NCBI GenBank assembly: GCA_018266915.1
Contig: JAFDZM010000050.1
Location: forward strand, 1 to 64,000
Length of the DNA: 64,000 nucleotides
Source of the DNA: Bacteroidota bacterium
GTDB lineage: Bacteria > Bacteroidota > Bacteroidia > Sphingobacteriales > Sphingobacteriaceae
Direction of reading: 5' to 3'
Shown piece by piece: positions 62,959 to 64,000 of the stretch; the stretch's first letter is position 1, and each line of letters opens with the position of its first letter. The notes beneath the pieces were generated by a model. The model was not told where the DNA came from. It saw only the letters and a list, made by a program, of their open reading frames with translations, and ran no database searches. The position numbers were made by a program, and so were the translations under genes.

Positions 62959-64000
62959 ATGAAAAGATTATCGATAATATTTTGCATGAGCCTGATTTTA
63001 CTCAGTGTTGCATGCAAGAAAAGTTTTTTGGATGCCAATCCGCAAGGGTTGCTCACTCAAAGTCAATTAACATCAAATACCGCTGGAATCGACGGTTTAG
63101 TAAATGCCGGATATCAGGGTTTAAGTACCCATTTCGCCGGTCAATGGCCCGACTTTTTTCACCCACCTTCAAACTGGAGCTTTGGGGACACGCGTTCCGA
63201 TGACGCTTACAAAGGCGGTGGTGGTACCGGCGATATTTTGGAGTTTAATGAACTGGAGACCTGCAATATTACTTCCGATAACGCAATGCTGTACAATAAG
63301 TGGAAAGCCGATTTCACCGGAATAAGTAACATCAATACCGCTATACAGACCCTTAATTCGGTATCGGCAACAACTTATCCAAATAAAAATATAAGGGTCG
63401 CTGAGATGGAAACACTTCATGCTTATTTCTATCTGGACCTGATCAAGCATTTTTATGCGGTACCATGGATCGACTATACAGTGCCAACGGCTAGTCTTGG
63501 CAAAGTACCGAATAACCTTTCCCTTCAGCAATTGTATGCTAATGTTGAAAAGGAATTGGTTGCCGCTGTAAGCGTACTGCCGGAAACGCAGAGCGATTTG
63601 AGCCGGGTGAATAAATACGGGGCATTGGGATTTCTCACAAAGCTTTACATGTATGAAGGAAATTATGCCAAGGCCTCGCAGACTGCGGATCAAATCATCA
63701 ATTCCGGGAAGTATGGACTAATGCCTACTTTTGAGCAATTGTATTCCCAACCAGAATATGAGCATGGGGCTGAATTCGTATTTTCTATCGCATTTTCAAA
63801 GGACGCCCCGGACGTAGAAAATCTAAACTTCGGTGACTTGTTGAATGCTCCAAGCGGCGCGCCATATGGTGGTGGTGACGGCTTTGATCGCCCAAGCCAA
63901 AATCTGGTTAACGCCTTCAAAGTGGATGCAAACGGACTGCCATTCCTGGACACGTTTAACAGTTCTGATCTTGCACCACGAGATGTTACAACACCCGTTG
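62959..64000 (+). CDS. SusD/RagB outer-membrane lipoprotein (3' end beyond window)
   Basis: About 347 residues are visible and the frame is open at the window end. A lipoprotein signal (MKRLSIIFCMSLILLSVAC followed by KKSFLD) and SusD-type TPR helices (AEMETLHAYFYLDLIKHFYAVPWIDYTVPTASLGKVPNNLSLQQLYANVEKELVAAV, then VNKYGALGFLTKLYMYEGNYAKASQTADQIINSGKYGL). An ATG 15 bp upstream overlaps the susC stop and would add five residues. It binds glycan at the cell surface and lids the SusC pore. Confidence 0.94.
   Translation, partial: MKRLSIIFCMSLILLSVACKKSFLDANPQGLLTQSQLTSNTAGIDGLVNAGYQGLSTHFAGQWPDFFHPPSNWSFGDTRSDDAYKGGGGTGDILEFNELETCNITSDNAMLYNKWKADFTGISNINTAIQTLNSVSATTYPNKNIRVAEMETLHAYFYLDLIKHFYAVPWIDYTVPTASLGKVPNNLSLQQLYANVEKELVAAVSVLPETQSDLSRVNKYGALGFLTKLYMYEGNYAKASQTADQIINSGKYGLMPTFEQLYSQPEYEHGAEFVFSIAFSKDAPDVENLNFGDLLNAPSGAPYGGGDGFDRPSQNLVNAFKVDANGLPFLDTFNSSDLAPRDVTTPV

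Noticed and set aside
50547..64000. Direct repeat of the tRNA-Pro 3' end as the far end of an island
   Set aside because: No second copy of the T-arm and acceptor sequence was seen by eye in the window, so no island boundary is claimed.
1..64000. CRISPR array, rRNA operon or insertion-sequence transposase
   Set aside because: No regularly spaced repeats, rRNA sequence or transposase frame were found.

Overview
The window comes from a chromosome of the phylum Bacteroidota, most likely family Sphingobacteriaceae (Mucilaginibacter/Pedobacter-like). The evidence is family content: SusC/SusD with a FecI-type sigma factor and FecR, GldH, DUF3078, DUF4175, DUF4249 and DUF5916 proteins, an MlaEFD set typical of the phylum, and TAnnTTTG-type -7 promoter boxes. 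No species can be assigned from the sequence alone.

Region 1 (1 to about 7190) is the right part of an integrated element whose left end lies outside the window. It carries a large serine recombinase at its right edge and is inserted in comM, whose 5' two thirds survive at 7183-8244. Its main cargo is a compact minus-strand operon for a bacterial ubiquitin-like conjugation pathway: a single-domain Ubl, a cysteine-free E2-fold protein, a JAB peptidase fused to an E1-like adenylating domain, and a DUF6527 putative zinc protein. Around it lie small unknown genes, a SAM-binding DNA-methylase-like protein without the NPPY/F motif, an XRE regulator, a degenerate RNase H/RuvC-fold protein, and a 15-bp dispersed repeat.

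Region 2 (8.3-50.5 kb) is conserved chromosomal backbone: protein targeting (ffh), DNA processing (ruvX, holB, rmuC), envelope and motility (gldH, MlaEFD, LysM and glucosaminidase enzymes), NAD synthesis (nadA and nadB, divergent), thiamine phosphorylation (thiL), tRNA and rRNA maturation (mnmG, ybeY), an ABC-F protein, a MarR/MFS pair with a visible operator, and tRNA-Gly(CCC). Two near-perfect parS-like sites flank the start of mnmG.

Region 3 (50.5-64 kb) is accessory. It has tRNA-Pro(GGG), a terminator, a tyrosine recombinase translationally overlapped with a DUF1016/YhcG-type PDDEXK nuclease, and then a fructan utilisation locus: sugar porter, fructokinase, GH32 fructanase, ECF sigma factor, FecR anti-sigma factor, SusC and the start of SusD (cut by the window end). 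The SusCD pair would bind and import fructan, GH32 would hydrolyse it, the MFS porter would take up released sugar, and the kinase would feed fructose 6-phosphate to glycolysis, with the sigma/anti-sigma pair sensing the substrate through SusC.
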